From Symbiodinium natans (lineage: Eukaryota > Sar > Dinophyceae > Suessiales > Symbiodiniaceae), in contig CAJNDS010000270.1 in assembly GCA_905221605.1 (NCBI GenBank), positions 1 through 45,000 on the forward strand: DNA of 45,000 bases, written 5' to 3'. Position numbers and translations under genes: made by a program. Each line of letters opens with the position of its first letter. The stretch's first letter is position 1. Under the pieces are notes generated by a model. It made no database searches, was not told the origin of the DNA, and saw only the letters and a program-made list of their open reading frames with translations. Positions 42,896 through 45,000 of this stretch are shown here, piece by piece.

Positions 42896-44070
42896 GGGAG
42901 GTTCTTTGAACAGAAGAAGGAAGAAGGGCTCCTGCAGCACTACAAACGAACTGTCTGAGAACAACATCCATGTGCATACTGCATCATTCCTTAGCCCATC
43001 CCGTGCAAGGCTTTATTCGGCTCCTTGGTGGAGTTTCCACTTGCTCTTCTCCCATCAGAAGTGGAAGTGCAGCGCTGGAGCAGCTCCCTGTCCTTAAAGC
43101 CAGAAGTTCTCCGACATTCATTGAGAAGGGTCCAGAACTTGTTTGATTATGTGTGTGTGTGTTTGATTTTGTCGGTTGGGGGCTGCTTTGCGCTTTATAG
43201 TTCGGGTACAATTCATGACTTTCGCCTCGCGTGGTGTCCAACTTGAGTCGAATTTGCGCTCTTGTTTAGGTTCTGCCAGGTCTGTGGCTTCCTGGGCCTC
43301 CTCGTTCTTGCGCATCGCCCAGTCCTACTACGTCCCATGCGCACGTTGCTTGCGTGGGTCGTTTTGGGTTGCTAAAGCGTGCCAGGGACATGCTTTCCTG
43401 CCTCACAGTCATACGTGATGATCTGCAGGATTTTTACAGCAGCAGTCTCTGCGGGATGTGAGAATACGAGGCCCGAGCTAGGTGAGGGAGGGGAGCACAG
43501 AGCGAGGAGAATAGCTGAGGAAAAATCGACCAACCCCACTTTTGTATCCCTCTTTGTCTTTCATCACTTCACTCTTCTTTTGAGTCGTGATTTATGTCTG
43601 TATTCATCGCTCTGTCTTTCTCAAGTACTACTGTATTCATGTCGTATGTTGCTGTTCGCCCTTCAAAAAAATGCCGCAAGTACTTCTTTGTGGGCGTGTG
43701 TTGGTCGCTCTTGTAGTCGGTCTAAGTTGTATGTGTCTGCTTCCAGCTTTCTCAACTCTTGTTTGCTGCTATGACCCTTAGCTTCGGGCAGTTCCTTGTT
43801 TATGTAAGATGTGTCTTCCTCCACATCTATGCTTCCTTCTTTCTTGTTGTTCGCTTATTCGTGTTTGCTATGTTGTCTTTCAATTTCAATCGATCTGTAT
43901 AAGCTTGCGGCACATATCGGAACCCTCAGGCGTGAAATAAGATCAGATTCAGAAAGCCTCCGTTGTGAAGCATTGGCTTGCAGAAAAACGGTGGGAAAAC
44001 ACGGCCTGCCTTTCCAGCACCTCGATGCACTGAGTGAGGTGAGGATTTTACCGTTTTGCTGCTGGGGCAC
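42896..44070. other. No gene identified
   Basis: T-rich and pyrimidine-rich on the plus strand around 43550-43900. Minus-strand frames near 43860-44040 (FLQANASQRRLSESDLISRL) follow the domain exons at 44.0-44.6 kb and may be coding or intronic. Confidence 0.35.
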
Positions 44071-44597
44071 GTTCAGTTTTGTGCTGACCCAGCCGCGCAC
44101 TGGACCAGCACCCTCCAACAGCCTTGCAACTTGGGACTTGACAAAGCTGTCACACAAGAATCCTGGTGAGAAAGGTTCGCCAACAAGTGGCTTGTAGTGA
44201 AGTCGGTCGCCATCGAGCTCCACCTCCTCAATAACAGAGCCTGACAACGCCACTCCAAGCTTCATTGCACGCCACCTTCTGTCTCATTGACACACAGTGC
44301 CAAGCGCAAGGCCTGTCCGCAAGCGCTGCGGCTCACGGCCAGAACCTGCCACAGAAAATTAGCAGAATCAACAGGAGAGTTTGCCAGATTCAACGTCCGC
44401 CCTACCTAAACTTACCTAAACTTCGGGGTTCACCTTCGGGCGAACAGTCCATAGCCTTTTTTCACACAGGAAGCATTTCAAGTTCGTGCTTCTGAGATGA
44501 GGGGATCCTCTTGCGAGCACTCTTTGTCCTGGCCTAGGCCTTTGCCAGTGCGCACCAGCAGGCCACCGGAAATTGCACCGCCGATGACTTCCCAAGT
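44071..44597 (-). CDS. Protein with a recurrent dinoflagellate beta-domain
   Basis: Three minus-strand exons: about 44534-44597 (TWEVIGGAISGGLLVRTGKG), about 44185-44254 (LSGSVIEEVELDGDRLHYKP) and 44071-44112 (GAGPVRGWVSTKLN). The second and third join in phase 0 through GT donors and a 72-nt intron. The pattern WEVxGGxxxGGxxVRxG, then GxxVEExELxGxRLxY, then GxGPxxGWVSxxL matches a small beta-rich domain that I remember as frequent in Symbiodinium proteins of unknown function; that memory should be checked. The link between the first two exons is uncertain (phase mismatch, perhaps a missing exon). Enzymatic role unknown. Confidence 0.6.
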
Positions 44598-45000
44598 CTG
44601 CACTGCCTTTACTGGCATGCGAAAGTGGAAGGACCTCGGGTCAGGGATGCCTTGGCTTCCATTTTCCACACGCAGTTTGCCTCCAGTCATTCCAAGGCAC
44701 TAGAATTTGAAAGGCAGATATAAAACAAATGCCACAGGCAAGGAAGAGACCATGGCTGGCAATCGCCCCATGGGTATGTTCTCTATGTTGCTCATATCGC
44801 TGGCACACTTAGAGATCTCATGGCCTGCACGTGCAGCACATCGCCCTGCAAAAAACACATCCGAACTGCGCAGTCGGTGGCTACCCTCACACATTGATCG
44901 AGCTCAAAACTTACGACTTATCACGTGTATGAGGCACTACAGAAAGCGAGTAGAATGGCGCACCGTCCATGTGGATTCTTCTACGCAAGGCCAGCCATGT
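44598..45000. other. No gene identified
   Basis: Right edge of the window. It would contain upstream exons of the gene at 44.0-44.6 kb, but no convincing motif was seen. Confidence 0.3.

Overview
This window reads as nuclear DNA of a dinoflagellate, probably a Symbiodiniaceae-like alga. That is an inference from gene architecture, not from a marker gene. Every conserved protein I could place is on the minus strand. Each is cut into very small exons (26-107 nt) separated by introns of about 50-500 nt. Many 5' splice sites are GC or GA instead of GT, while nearly all acceptors are AG, often AG followed by G. Small exons, relaxed donors, same-strand genes and abundant simple repeats are known dinoflagellate traits. 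No single long ORF marks a gene, so I found genes by joining conserved motifs across phase-compatible introns.

Layout, left to right. 1-1.8 kb is a 34-bp-unit minisatellite with a 352-bp higher-order repeat. 2.0-2.6 kb is an AT-rich island of foreign composition between two related flanks. 3-5.2 kb holds a few unidentified candidate exons. 8.0-9.0 kb holds six exons of a pentatricopeptide-repeat (PPR) protein, with PPR-like exons again at 11.6-11.8 kb and a cluster of hairpins between them at 10.2-10.5 kb. 12.5-13.1 kb is a long (TAG/TCG)n microsatellite. 13.9-14.7 kb is an unidentified coding-like frame. 17.0-22.4 kb carries a CAMK/CDPK-like serine/threonine protein kinase. 22.6-29.5 kb carries a myotubularin-family phosphoinositide 3-phosphatase with a PH-GRAM domain and an intact CSDGWDR active site. 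From 30 to 43 kb there are only scattered unidentified candidate exons and simple repeats. 44.0-44.6 kb encodes a small beta-rich domain resembling one I remember from dinoflagellate proteins (WEVIGGA...GGLLVRTG...GPVRGWVS).

The most interesting point is that the last placed myotubularin exon (22729 downward) and the first candidate kinase exon (22355) lie a few hundred bases apart on the same strand, with no visible gene end between them. The two could be one phosphatase-kinase gene or two tightly packed genes of a unidirectional cluster. A myotubularin would act on PI3P and PI(3,5)P2 at endosomal membranes. A CAMK-type kinase would phosphorylate proteins, probably under calcium control, although I saw no EF-hands.

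Limits: initiator codons, most N-termini, UTRs and several linking exons were not found. Exon edges rest on motif fit and reading phase, not on transcripts.
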